Part shown: positions 48,521 through 60,612 of the stretch, piece after piece
How positions within the stretch are numbered: the first letter of the stretch is position 1
How the letters are laid out: each line of letters starts with the position of its first letter
Assembly: GCA_022749755.1 (NCBI GenBank)
Contig: CM040451.1
Location: 3,858,871 to 3,922,870, forward strand
Origin: Azadirachta indica
Taxonomy: Eukaryota > Streptophyta > Magnoliopsida > Sapindales > Meliaceae
DNA length: 64,000 bases
Reading direction: 5' to 3'
Notes under the pieces: model-generated
Databases searched by the model: none
What the model was told of the DNA's origin: nothing
Seen by the model: only the letters and a program-made list of their open reading frames with translations
Made by a program: the position numbers and the translations under genes

Positions 48521-50392
48521 TTACTTGACCAGAGAAGTAAATTGGAGCTTTATAATTGGCTTTTGAGGTGGTGTGAATGGAGTACTGAAGCATGGTGCTG
48601 TAAGATCAGCAGGCTCAGGCTCTTCTAAACTTGCTAATGCTGCTGCAACTGTTGCTCTCACATTCACATTTGAGATTTTCCCTTCGCCAAGCTTTTGGGA
48701 TTCACTCACTACTGATCTCACATCATCTACTTCTTTCGGGATGCTTTCCTTGCCTGATGTTGAAAGCTCCATTGATGGATTACATCTGAGAGAAACATCA
48801 CTGTGCGAGGAATCCTGATGATAACATCTTGCTTTTTCTTCCAATTTTGCATCTTCGACTGTTCTCTGTCTCTTATTACAACTGCCTGCATTTGCTTCAC
48901 CCTGTTTTCGCTTCTTCCGATTAAGAGTTTTACGGGGCCGAACTCCTCCAGGAAAGACAAAATCAGGAATGTTTTTGTATCTTAAATGAGATATGTGAAC
49001 TTTCATTCCTGGTTTCAAACAGTTGTACATCTCCACAGTGCTCTTAAATTCTTCGACAGTCGATCTCATATCAAATTGTTCACCTTCTTCAGGACAAACT
49101 CCCTGTCTTCGCCTTATCCCCATGAAGTAAAAACAATGGAGTGGTTTACATTTCTCTGAAAAATCACCAGGGTGTAGACGGCACTGAAGCACACCATGCA
49201 TGTCCCTCTCAATCTTAAGAGTAAGCTGACGAAGTCTTGATTCAACCCAGCCTTTCCACTGTCTCAAATCAGCAGCATTCTTAGCAGTTATGTGTATTTG
49301 CAGGTAGTTCTTGAAGGCTTCAAAGAAATGGAAGGGCTCGAAAAGGCTAATCCAACTTCTTCTGTTTGCCTCAATCTCCTCGCACATTTGACTTGCATGT
49401 TGAAATTCTTCTTGGATAATGCACAATGTACTGGATGAAACATTGTAGCTGGAGTTCATGCAAGGATACGAAGGAGTTATTATCGGCATCAGATGTTTCC
49501 CGTCTCTTACATTCCTTCTCGGATCCCAAACAGGATGTCCCATTGGCAGATGTTGAATTGGACATAACATAACAGGATTAGGCCACTTCCATTGTGAAAA
49601 AATCTTGAAGAATCGACAAACCAGAACATTAGGCAGAGCATTCGGGTAGAGCTGACAGATTCTAGCAACAAGCAATGCCCAGTTGATACCGCCAAGAAAC
49701 CCCATCACATTGGAATAAATCCCCCTTCTCTTTGCCCAGTATTTCAGACATCTCAACGTGGTTCGGAAATTCTTAATGTTAGGGACCAAACGCAAAATCC
49801 TATCAGTAACCCTGCATCCATTAAGACTACAAACAGTCTGCTGATCAACGTCCTGCAACAATGAGTCTTGTAAAATATCCAAATCCTCAGGAATCACCCA
49901 CAGTTGCAACTGTGCATAGAGAAGATCCACAGAAACCCCATTAAACTTAAACTTGATGACAGGTACACGAACATCAGGGACAGGCTGTAAATCCTGTATT
50001 TCAGGAATTTCCTCAAGCATTCGGTGAAGCTTGCCGAAGAAATCATCATGTCTAGTAACATACCGAGGTCCAACGCACAGAGCATCAATGTCTGCACCAG
50101 GGCCATGTACTCCCAAACGATATGAACCAAATGTAAAGAGCTTGGCGTTAGCTGATTCAACCAGTTGCGGATTTGATATTCCTTTATCAACAATAACCCT
50201 TTTCACCCATTCCTTAATAATATCGTCCAATCTTCCCAACACCTCCTCCCTTATCACAGCTCCTTCCTCATTTTCAATCAATTTCTCATCTTCCAACAAC
50301 TTTTCCAACTCCAGAGACTTGATCACGTTGACTTCCGATGGGCCGACAGTTGAAATCGCTTCCCCTAACCCTAAGCTTTTGACGGAACCCAT
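48521..50392 (-). CDS. Canonical nuclear poly(A) polymerase, intronless, copy 2
   Basis: A single-exon frame of 623 residues. The catalytic aspartates sit in FGSYRLGVHGPGADIDALC and FNGVSVDLLYA, and all PAP core blocks are present. I count about 16 amino-acid differences from copy 3, concentrated in the last 160 residues, and clearly more from copy 1. In the tail, a deletion after IPKE and an insertion (SQKLGEGK) relative to copy 1 keep the overall length almost constant. Basic stretches (KKRKQG, NKRQR) suggest nuclear location. Promoter and leader resemble copy 1 (TATA box on the minus strand at 50877-50884). A solo LTR sits about 130 bp beyond its stop codon. Intact frame and catalytic residues argue for function. 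Confidence 0.93.
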   Translation of the reverse strand: MGSVKSLGLGEAISTVGPSEVNVIKSLELEKLLEDEKLIENEEGAVIREEVLGRLDDIIKEWVKRVIVDKGISNPQLVESANAKLFTFGSYRLGVHGPGADIDALCVGPRYVTRHDDFFGKLHRMLEEIPEIQDLQPVPDVRVPVIKFKFNGVSVDLLYAQLQLWVIPEDLDILQDSLLQDVDQQTVCSLNGCRVTDRILRLVPNIKNFRTTLRCLKYWAKRRGIYSNVMGFLGGINWALLVARICQLYPNALPNVLVCRFFKIFSQWKWPNPVMLCPIQHLPMGHPVWDPRRNVRDGKHLMPIITPSYPCMNSSYNVSSSTLCIIQEEFQHASQMCEEIEANRRSWISLFEPFHFFEAFKNYLQIHITAKNAADLRQWKGWVESRLRQLTLKIERDMHGVLQCRLHPGDFSEKCKPLHCFYFMGIRRRQGVCPEEGEQFDMRSTVEEFKSTVEMYNCLKPGMKVHISHLRYKNIPDFVFPGGVRPRKTLNRKKRKQGEANAGSCNKRQRTVEDAKLEEKARCYHQDSSHSDVSLRCNPSMELSTSGKESIPKEVDDVRSVVSESQKLGEGKISNVNVRATVAAALASLEEPEPADLTAPCFSTPFTPPQKPIIKLQFTSLVK

Positions 50393-50900
50393 CTGAGAGC
50401 TCCTTATATTGACTAAAATAGTATCAAGAACAAACCCTAATCACGTCGATATTGAAATCAAAATCAAAAGTCGTAAACTTGAAAGCTTTGAAAGCCCGTT
50501 TGCAGAACTGAACCCACTTACGTTCTTCTCAAAGCAAAACCCACGCAAGAAACACCCGAATCAGTATTGCTCGAAAGAGAAAACCTAATTGCAATGATAG
50601 AGCGATCAGAAACTAAAGATGAAAATTTTAACGCGTATTTTCAGAACTCAAACCCGCATCTCAACTTTCTTGAAGAAAAAATTCACTCTCACGAAGATTC
50701 CTTCCGATTACCTGAAGCTTATCAATTGCTAGCGTGGAAACTGATATTCTCTTTCCGAGAACTAAAACTATAATCAAATTCAAATTGAAGATGTAAATGC
50801 AGGGATGATTGGTTTCTTACTTTCAGTTACCGTTGTGGCTTTAGACTTGACTTGGGAAGCAAGCAGGCGGTTCGAGTATTTATAGTTTATCATGGGATTA
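50393..50900 (-). promoter_or_regulatory. PAP copy 2 promoter and leader
   Basis: TATAAATA lies on the minus strand at 50877-50884, about 485 bp before the start codon. The sequence is nearly the same as at copies 1 and 3, including the upstream GGGGGCGG word. Confidence 0.6.
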
Positions 50901-52999
50901 ATTTCGTCCCGCCCCCTTGTTGTTGAATGTTTTCAAATAATTTTCTAATTGTCTGTAGATCTGCGAACTAGTACCCCGACCTCTTTAACAGTCAGGCCCT
51001 TACCATTAAAATTAGGGTTGAAGTTACTAAATTATGGTTAAAAATCAGATATTAAAATATTAAAAAATAATAACAGTAATAATAATATTGAAATAATTTT
51101 TTATTTTTTAAAATATTTTTGTCTTCTTACATTAACCGTTAGCCTTAAAAATATATAATTTATCTATTAATTTTTTATGAATGTCTAAGATATAAATTTC
51201 TTATTTTTTCTTGGGATTACTTTGTATTAATTAATTAATTAAGAAGTATGAATTGAAAAAAGGATGGCAATTTAAATCCCTATTTCTTTGGTAATTGTAC
51301 GACAGTTTCTGTTTATCTTTTATTCTTACCTACATAAATTAATTAAAGTTTTCTTCTTTTTTTTTAACTAAAGAGTTAAATTATGATTAGTAAAATAAAA
51401 AGAAATGTGATATTGGTATAGAAATACCGGAGTTTGTATAGAAAAATATAAAATTATTATTATGTAAATATAATTTTAGAGTAGGTTAAAATAATTTTAG
51501 TGTAGAAGATCAATCTTTATTTACAAACTCTATCAGTGTTTTGATATTGACAATAATAAAGAGATAATTTGATGCTATCAAAATACTTCTACTTCTATTT
51601 TTTGTTTTTTTTGTTTTACTTTTGTTGAGTTCATTATAAACTTTTTAGTGCTTTTGTTAACTGATCACATTGTTTAACATAAATATTCTTATTAATTGAT
51701 CGTGTTGATTGATATTATAATAATATAAATACTTATATTTTATAATTAGTTATTGTAATGAGTCATATATATATTTTATTTAGAGAAAATGACAATTGGA
51801 ACTCCAAATTAGGGTCAAAATAATATTAAAACTCCCAAGTTAAAAATAATTATATGAGAACGCTTTTATTACATTTTCTCATTATAATTTATACTCAAAT
51901 AGATATGATGGCCTTTGTAAGTACTAAAACCCCCTAAAAAGTGTAAATAAAATTATGTCATGTAAATCATGTTGGAAATGCTTGTAGGCAAAAAAAAAAA
52001 AAAAAGGGAAAGATTTATTGTCAAATATTTATTATATTAGAAATATATGATAGATCTTAAAGTTTTTCACTGTATAATTTATTGCTCATATAAAATAAGA
52101 TATGAATTTTATTAAATACCTCTACTTATAAATGAATTACTGTAAAAAATTCTATTTCTATTAACCATATCAAATGAATATTGAAGTTCCTAATTTTACG
52201 GCTGTTGGATAATAATATTTTAGTACTTTTATTTTTCTAAAAATAACAACTTGGCAAAATTAGTTTTATAATTTTAATAATTTAGCCCCTACTCCATGAA
52301 ATTATTATTTTTATATTAGCAGGTTAAAATGTTAAAATTACAAAAATTATATTTCAATTTATTATTTTAAAAATTTAGGAACAAGAATAATAATAATAAT
52401 AATATTTAGCTAAAATGTTCAAATTAAAAAAAAATTATACTTTCATACAAATTAATTAGTGTGATAGTATTTACTGAAGTTGAAATTGTTATATTTTTTG
52501 CTGTTGTGATGAAAGGTTTGTTAGAATTATGTTCACTATTAGGTAATTAAAAATTACAAGGGAAGGGAAAAGAAATAGGATGGAAATGAGGATTAAAAGA
52601 AGAAAAAGAAAAAATATTTTTTATTTCTTATCATTTTGATATTTTGTAAATGCAATTTTAACCGTAAATTAGTTAAGTTTTAACAACATAAATTAACATA
52701 ATGAGAGGGCCATTATGACTTACAAAACAATAATTTAAAAATAGAAATAGAAATAAAATAAGAGTATGTTAATAATATCAAATATCTCTATATTTATTGA
52801 AAATTTTAAAATAACCGAATTTTTATTATTGTTATTATCATTATTATTATTATTACTATTTTAATTTTTTATAATTCTGATACAATTTAGTAACGTTAAC
52901 ACTAGTTTCTATGAGAAGAGATAATGATGTGGGGTATTTTGCATACATAGAGAAATTTACTAAATAATTTGCAATATCTTCACTAGAAGGGAGCGGAAT
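50901..52999. other. Non-coding part of left inverted-repeat arm
   Basis: No gene. It contains the divergent upstream regions of PAP copy 2 (minus) and of a truncated PAP (plus). It aligns with the reverse complement of about 57990-60100, and parts of it (51230-51600, 52540-52750) also align with 55380-56000. Confidence 0.6.
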
Positions 53000-53508
53000 G
53001 AATTAATACCGTAATGGAGCCGTCAAATCATAAACAACAGTAACAGATTAGGAAACCAATCATCCGTCTACATCATCAGTTTGAGTCTAATTATACTTTT
53101 GGTTCTTGGAAATAGAAAATCAGTTGAATTCCAGGTAATCCAACAAAATATTTAGGAGAGTTCTCTAGCGTAAATTTTTGTTTTAAAAAGTTGAGAAGTG
53201 AATTAATTTCTGAAAATATCCGATAAGGTTTTCAATTTTCATTTCTGATCGATCTATTATTGTGACTAATTTTCCTCTTATGAACTTCATATATACTGTT
53301 TTGGGTGTTTTTTGTGTGGGTTTTTGCTTTCAAAAATTCATAGAGGTGGGTTCTAATCTAAAAATAAGTTTTCAAGCTTTCAAGTACTTCTCAATTTTTA
53401 ATTTTAATTATAGAATGATTATGATTAGGGTTTTTTAGAAAGAGCTCTAAGATAGGTTTTGGCGAAGGTTTAGACTTATGATAAGTCATTTCAACTGTCG
53501 ACCCTTTA
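53000..53508 (+). pseudogene. Truncated PAP: leader plus first about 20 codons (left arm)
   Basis: A decayed PAP leader runs from GGAAACCAATCATCCG to a mutated start (ATAGGTTTTGGCGAAGG instead of ATGGGTTCCGTCAAAGG). It continues to the equivalent of GEAISTVGP and then stops abruptly at CGACCCTTT. The TATA box region is deleted. The start codon has become ATA and an in-frame stop is present, so it is non-functional. The same truncation occurs in the right arm. Confidence 0.82.
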
Positions 53509-53570
53509 AGTAACTGGTTTTTATTTATTCGTTCTTGTTTCAGTTTAGTTTTTTTCTTTGGATTCAATTC

Positions 53571-55379
53571 AGTCCAATTTAAAAAAATTTAAAACTGAAA
53601 TTTTTTTGTCCGGTTCAATTTCAATAAAACTAAATTGAACCGGACCATGCCTACCCTGAGACTGCTATGTTAGATTGAGCACGGATCAATTTGAAATTAT
53701 TGTGACGTATAAATAATTAATGATTATTGTACTAAAAAAATAATTAGCTTTTCAAAAAGACAAATAAATGTTTAGTAAGTTGTGCTATTGAATTTGAAAT
53801 GCTGTTTAATTTCAAAAATTAAATATGTACTTTTGATAAATTTTAATATTAAAGTGTTGTAACAATATATTGTGATCATAACATATAATTAAAATATGAT
53901 ATAAATTACAATAAACTACAATAATGACATTTAAAAAAGTAATTAAATTTTGAGATAAAAAAGAAAAAATGCGACTAATTTTATATATCTTTGTATTGCT
54001 GACGCTGATCTCAATTAGACCTCAAGACATCTCTCTAAACACCTATTGTGATCATATCGCTATGAAATAAGTTGTTTATATTTTTTATTAAAAATAAATT
54101 TAATAAAAAATTATAAAGTCTGTTATTTATTGCTTTTCATTTACAATTTCAAATGTGTTTTTGAAGCCTATAGTCAATTGCAATCGAAAACATACAATCT
54201 TTAATTATTCACATAAATTTCTTATACATTATTGTCACTTTTTATTTGAATGATACCTATACCCTACTTTAAAAATAATTATCAAATACTTAATTCAATA
54301 ACAAAATTACCCCTCTAAAATTCTTATTGACTAATATAATAATATAAATATCTTTTTCGTAAGTTCTAGTTGATTTTCTAGTTAAATAAATTAGTTATAT
54401 GGAAATATTTTATTTTAAGTAAAAAATTAGTTTAATATTAACGAAAAATTTTTTTTAAAAAAAATGTATTTTATAATCATTTTTAAAGTAGGGTGAAGGT
54501 ATCATTCAAGCAATAAAATAGGGTCCAAATATCATTTGTCCTTAATTCAAGGGCACCGAACCTACTACCCTACAAAACCCTGTAAAGATTGAAGTTGATA
54601 ACTGCTACAAATATCTATCAATCATGCAACACATGCATATAGAATAATGAGTTTGATTGCAGAAGGTTGTAAAAATTATACCGATGTCGTTCTTGAAAAG
54701 GTTTAAGTATATATGTTAAAGTATGGATGAATTCAATGTTAAAACATCAAAGTAGCAAGGTAAGTGTAGAGCTTGTCGGTTGATTGGTTATTAGTGAATC
54801 CAAGAAAATTTTTGGAAATAGCCAAAATTTTGGGATAATAATTAATTTTAACCATTTCTAAAGTCTTGTTTGTTTTATTAGTGAAATATAAAATCCTAGA
54901 TAAAAATACTCTGCCGTTTATGTTTTCTTCGAAATTGTACAAAACCTACTTTTTTTAATAAATGTTGGACCGGTTTTCCCTTGGATTTTAGCCCAATTAT
55001 CTCCAATTCGACTTAATTGATCTCTTAAAAAGGAAATAAAGAATAATAAAATTATACTTAACCTATTAACAAATTATAAGCTAATATTTTTTCTAAAACC
55101 AAGCTTAATAAGAGAATTTCTCTATTATTTTATTTAACTTATCAAAAGATTAAAACAAATACAAATCCTTAATTGTTTTCCAATTAAACTTTGAATATCA
55201 GCTGAATCATATAAACCTAATAAAGCAATAAGTATATAAAAAAAAAAGAAAAGAAAAAGAGGTCTTCTCTCCACATAAAAACAAATTTTAATAATTGATA
55301 TCAGGCGAAAAAATTTAGTATCAACAATAAAAATGCCTTCTTGATCACCACAAGAACTTGCACAGTCAAAAAATGTTTG
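53571..55379. other. Spacer of the inverted repeat, left part
   Basis: AT-rich, without a recognised gene. It contains a perfect 14-bp stem-loop at 53608-53645. A short frame at 54739-54942 (minus) has no recognisable domain. Confidence 0.5.
53608..53645. repeat. Perfect stem-loop, 14-bp arms
   Basis: GTCCGGTTCAATTT (53608-53621) and its exact complement AAATTGAACCGGAC (53632-53645) are separated by 10 bases. It is probably part of a small inverted-repeat element; the surrounding text is rich in GTTTCAGTTTAG-like words. Confidence 0.85.
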
Positions 55380-56665
55380 ATAGAATTAAGTTTAACTTTA
55401 AAATAATTAAAGATCACAAAGGAAGAGAAACAACAAAGACATGAGGATTCAAAAAGAGAGAAAAAAAAATATGTTTTTTTTTTCTAATTTTGGTATTTTG
55501 CAAATATAATTTTAGCCTTAACAAAGTAACATACTGAGAGGCCTACATATAATGAATTGTTAAAATAACATAAAAATAAAATTAGGGGTATTTTGATAAC
55601 AATAAATTCTATCTTTATTTATTGACAATATCAAAACACTTACAGTTTTTGTAAATCATGAATGATCTTCCACATTATTACTATATTATTTTATTAAGGT
55701 TAACTAATTAATTTAAGCTGAAATTATGGTTCAGAAAAATATTATTTTTACACTTTTCTAAACAAACTCTTTAGTTAAAAAAGTATTTAATTTATACAAG
55801 AATAAAAGAGAGATAAAAACTCTCCTACAATTACCAAAGAAATAGAGATTTAAATTGCCATCCTTTTTTTGATTCATTCTTCTTAATTAACTAATTAATA
55901 TGAATTAGTCCCATTAAGAAGCACGAAATTTGTATCTTATTTAGACATTCATAAAACATTAATAGATAATGGTTAAGGTAAGAAAACAAAAATATTTTAA
56001 AATAAAAAGTTATTTCAATATTATTATTGTTATAATTTTTTAATATTTTAATATCTGATTGTTAACCTGAATTTAGTAACTAACTATAATTTTAATGGTA
56101 AGGAGTAATGACATGGAGGTATTTCACAGATTTACAGAAGGTTAGAAACTAATTTGAAACCTTTCAACAATAAGGGGGCGAAGTGAATTAATCCCATGAT
56201 AAACTATAAATACTCAAACGCCTGCTTACTCCCCGAGTCACATATAAAGCAACAATGATAACTGAGAGTAAGAAACCAATCATCCCTGCATATACATCTT
56301 CAATTTGAATTTGATTAGACTTTTAGTTTTCAGAAAGAGAATATCAGTTTCCACGGTAGCAATTAATAAGTTTAACGCAATTGAATGAAATATTCATGAG
56401 GGTTTTTCCTGCATGAATTTTTTCTCTAAAAAGTTGAGAAGGGGGTTGAATTCTGAGAATACACGTTAAGCTTTTCAATTTTCATTTTTGATTGGTCTAC
56501 CATTGTGATTAGAGTTTTCTCTTTTGAACTTAAAACTGATTCGAGTGTTTCTTCCATGGGTTTTCGCTCTAAGAAGTTCGCAATAGTTGGTCAATTCTGC
56601 AACAAGCTTTCAACTTTTAAGTTTTCAACTTTTGATTTCGATTATAACATCATTTGCATCATTAA
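55380..56665 (+). pseudogene. Orphan PAP upstream region, promoter and leader, copy A
   Basis: This is collinear with 59380-60560 upstream of PAP copy 3: a GTATTTTGATA-CA intergenic word, the GGGGGCGAAGTGAATTAATC block, TATA box TATAAATA (56205-56212), AAGAAACCAATCATCCCTGC, and the leader as far as CTTTTGATTTCGATTATAAC. It ends about 60 bp before where the PAP ATG would be and is joined directly to the upstream flank of another copy. No PAP coding sequence follows. Confidence 0.8.
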
Positions 56666-56689
56666 GATGAAATTGTTACTCAATAAAGT

Positions 56690-57365
56690 TACATAAAATA
56701 TTTTAATACAAATTGACTAGTGTCGTAATGTTTAGTGAAATTGAATAAATCTTTTCATATAAATTAGTGTTTCATAGTGATATTATAGATTTTTATTTTT
56801 ATTACTATTATTATAATATTTTAAAATTCTGATTATAACCTAAATTTAGTAACTCTAACCCTAATTTTAACGGCAAGGGGTAAATGATGTGGGGGTATTT
56901 TGCAGACTTACAGAAACATAGAAAATAATTTAAACTACTTCAACAATAAGGGGGCGGAATGAAATTAGTTCCTTGATAAACTATAAATATTTGAACCGCC
57001 TACTTGCTCACCAAGTCAAATCTAAAACAGCAACTGTAACTGAGAGTAAGAAACTAATCATCAGTGCACATCATCAATTTGAATTTGATTATACTTTTAG
57101 TTCTTGAAAAGAGAAAATTTATTGACAAGCTTAAAATAATTGAACGAAAAATTCATAAAAAAAATTTTTCGCGTGTAATTTTTCCTTTAATAAGTTGAGA
57201 GAAATGAGTTGACTTTTGAAAATATGCGTTAATATTATTAATTTTTATTTTTAATTATTCTACCATTGTGATTAAAGTTTTTTCTTTTGAATAATATTGA
57301 TTCAAGTATTTCTTACGTGAATTTTTATATTTATAAATTAAGAGAAGACCAACTTTTAAGATTTA
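56690..57365 (+). pseudogene. Orphan PAP promoter and leader, copy B
   Basis: It starts with the reverse complement of the PAP copy 1 far-upstream flank (25130-25335). It continues through GGGGGCGGAATGAAATTAG and a TATA box (56982-56989) into a more decayed leader, and ends in an A-run near 57365. It has no coding sequence. It abuts the inner end of the right inverted-repeat arm. Confidence 0.78.
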
Positions 57366-57429
57366 AAAAAAAAAAAAAAACCAAAGCGAAACAAAATCAA
57401 ATAAATAAAAACTGATTATTTAGAGGGGC

Positions 57430-57990
57430 CGACAGCTGAAATCACTTGCTATAAGTCTAAAACTTTACCAAAACCCATCTTAAAAGTCCTTCTAAAAATA
57501 ATCACAGTGATGCTATAATTAAAATTAAAAATTAAAAAATAGTTAAAAGTTTGTTTTTAAAATGGAATCCATTTTTATGAATTTGTGAAACCAAACCCAT
57601 GCAAAAACACTCGAACTCATATATATTAAGTTTAAAAGAAAAAAATTAGTCACAATAATAAATTTATCAGAAACAAAAATTAAAAACGTTATCACGTATT
57701 TTCAAAACTCAACTCACTTGTCAAGTTCTTAGAACAAAAGTTCATGGGAGAGAAATCATCATGAATGTTCTATTTAATTATCTTACGATGAATTAATTTT
57801 CTATTTCCGAGAATTAAAATTATAATTAGATTCAAATTGATGATGTACACGGATGTTATAATTAGATTCAAATTGATGATGTACACGGATGATTGGTTTC
57901 TTACTCTCTGTTGCCGTTGTTTATGATTTGACTTCGTGAGCAAGCTGGGTTCCATCATGGTATTAACTTCATTCCACCCCCTTCTAGTGG
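57430..57990 (-). pseudogene. Truncated PAP: leader plus first about 20 codons (right arm)
   Basis: On the minus strand it reads from the promoter-proximal block through the decayed leader to GATGGGTTTTGGTAAAG (start codon still ATG) and an equivalent of GEAISAVGP, breaking off at CGGCCCCTC. An in-frame stop follows within a few codons. Breakpoint and flank match the left-arm copy, so the truncation predates the inverted duplication. Confidence 0.82.
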
Positions 57991-60099
57991 AGAAATTTCA
58001 AATTATTTCCTAAGTTTCTCTATGTATGCAAAATACCCCACATGATTATCTCTTCTCATTGAAATTAGTGTTAAAGTTACTAAATTAAATAAGAATTATA
58101 AAAAATTAAAATATTAATAATAATAATAATAATAATAGCAACAATAATAAAAATTAGGTTATTTTAAAATTTTTAATAAATATAGAGATAATTTGATATT
58201 ATTAAAATGCTCTTATTTTTTTTTTATTTTTATTTTTAAATTATTATTTTGTAAGTCGTAATGGCCCTCTCATTATGTTAATTTATGTTGTTAAAAGTTA
58301 ACTAATTTAGGGTTAAAATTGTATTTACACAATATCAAAATGATAAGAAATAAAAAATATTTTTCTTTTATTTTTTTCTTTTTCTTCTTTTAATCCTCAT
58401 TTCCATCCTATTTCTCTTCACTTCCCTTGTAATTTTTAATTACCTAAATATTGAACTTAATTCTAACAAAACTTTCATCACAACAACAAAAAATATAACA
58501 ATTTCAATTACAGTAAGTACTATCACACTAATTAATTTGTATGAAAGTATAAATTTTTTTAATTTGAACATTTTAGCTAAATATTATTATTATTCTTGTT
58601 CCTAAATTTTTAAAATAATAAATTAAAATATAATTTTTGTAATTTTAACATTTTAACCTGCTAATATAAAAATAATAATTTCATAGAGTAGGGGATAAAT
58701 TATTAAAATTATAAAACTAATTATGACGAATTGTTATTTTAAAAAAAAATTAAAAGACTCAAATATTATTATCCAACGGCTATAAAATTAGGAACTTCAA
58801 TATTAATTTGATATAGTTTTTAGAAACATGATTTTTTACAGTAATTCATTTATAAGTAGAGGTTTTTAATAAAATTCATATCTTATTTTATATGAGCAGT
58901 AAATTATTCAGTGAAAAACTTCAAGATATATCATATATTTCTAATATAATAAATATTTGACAATAAATTTTCTCACTTTTTTTTTGTCTACAAGGATTTC
59001 CGACATGATTTACGTGGCATAATTTTATTTACTCTTTTTTGGGTGGTTTAGTACTATAGAAAGACAATTTTATCTGTTTGATCAGTATAAACTATAATGA
59101 GAAAATGTAATAAAAGCATTCTCATCTAATTATTTTTAACTCGAGAATTTCATTATTATTTTGACCCTAATTTCGAGTTTCAATTATCATTTTTTGTAAA
59201 TAAAATAAATATATGACTCATTACAATAACTCATTATAAAATATGAGTATTTATGTCATTATATCAATCAACATGATCAATTTAATAAGATATTTATGTC
59301 AAATAATGTGATCAGTCAATAAAAGTACTAAAAGGTTTATAATGAACTACAAAAGAATAAAACAAAGTAAAAAAATAGAATTAGGAGTATTTTGATAGCA
59401 TCAAATTATCTCTTTATTATTGACAATATCAAAACACCAATAGATTTTGTAAACAAAGATTGATCTTCCACACTATTATTTTATTATGTTATTAAGGTTA
59501 ACTAACTTACTCTAAAATTATATTTACATAATACCAATTTTATACTTTTTTACACAAACTCTAGTATTTCTATACCAATATCACATTTTCTTTTCATTTT
59601 ACTAATCACAAACTAACTCTTTACTTCAAAAAAAAAAAAAAGGAAGAAGATGAAAACTTTAATTAATTTATGTAGGTAAGAATAAAAGAGAAACATAAAC
59701 TGTCCTACAATTAGCAAAGAAATAGGGATTTAAATGGCCATCCTTTTGTTAATTCATACTTCTTGATTAATTAATTAATACAAAGTAATCGCATGAAAAA
59801 GTAAGAAATTTATATCTTAGACATTCATAAAAAATTAACAGATAAATTATATATTTTAAGGTTAACGGTTACTGTAGGAAGACAAAAATATTTTAAAAAA
59901 TAAAAATTATTTCAATATTATTATTACTGTTATTATTTTTTTATATTTTCATATCTGATTTTTAACCGTAATTTAGTAACTTTAACCCTAATTTTAATGG
60001 TAAGGGCCTGACTGTTAAAGAGGTAGGGGTACTAGTTCTCAAATCTACGGACAATTAGAAACTTATTTGAAAACATTCAACAACAAGGGGGCGGAATGA
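57991..60099. other. Non-coding part of right inverted-repeat arm
   Basis: No gene. It is the counterpart of 50901-52999. The first half carries (TAA)n-like runs, and the second half leads into the PAP copy 3 promoter. Confidence 0.6.
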
Positions 60100-60612
60100 A
60101 ATTAGTCCCATGATAAACTATAAATACTCGAACCGCCTGCTTGCTTCCCAAGTCAAAGTCCAAAGCCACAACGGTAACTGAAAGTAAGAAACCAATCATC
60201 CCTGCATTTACATCTTCAATTTGAATTTGATTATAGTTTTAGTTCTCGGAAAGAGAATATCAGTTTCCACGCTAGCAATTGATAAGCTTCAGGTAATCGA
60301 AAGGAATCTTCGTGAGAGTGAAATTTTTCTTTAAGAGAGTTGAGATGTGGGTTTGAATTCTGAAAATACGCGTTAAAAATTTTCAACTTTAGTTTCTGAT
60401 CGCTCTATCATTGCAATTAGGTTTTCTCTCTCAAGCAATACTGATTCGGGTGTTTCTTGCGTGGGTTTTGCTTTGAGAAGATCGGAAGTGGGTTCAGTTC
60501 TGCAAACGGGCTTTCAAAGCTTTCAAGTTTACGACTTTTGATTTTGATTTCAATATCGACTTGATTAGGGTTTCTTCTTGATACTATTTTAGTCAATATA
60601 AGGAGGTTTCAG
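60100..60612 (+). promoter_or_regulatory. PAP copy 3 promoter and leader
   Basis: TATAAATA at 60119-60126 lies 487 bp before the ATG. The upstream block AACAAGGGGGCGGAATGAAA and the downstream CCACAACGGTAACTG (AACGG core, 60166-60180) are conserved with copies 1 and 2. The leader has no splice sites I would trust. Confidence 0.6.

Larger units (their letters stand above)
48393..53570. repeat. Left arm of a 5.2 kb inverted repeat
   Basis: This arm is the reverse complement, with substitutions and indels, of 57366-62612. It holds PAP copy 2, its promoter, a 2 kb non-coding stretch and a truncated PAP 5' end. Anchors along the arm include GGATGGAAATGAGGATTAAAAG (52577 region, matching 58391 region) and AGGATGGCAATTTAAATCCC (51261 region, matching 59730 region). 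Confidence 0.88.

Noticed and set aside
54739..54942. 67-codon frame in the inverted-repeat spacer
   Set aside because: Low-complexity AT-rich sequence, no domain, and no counterpart in other copies.
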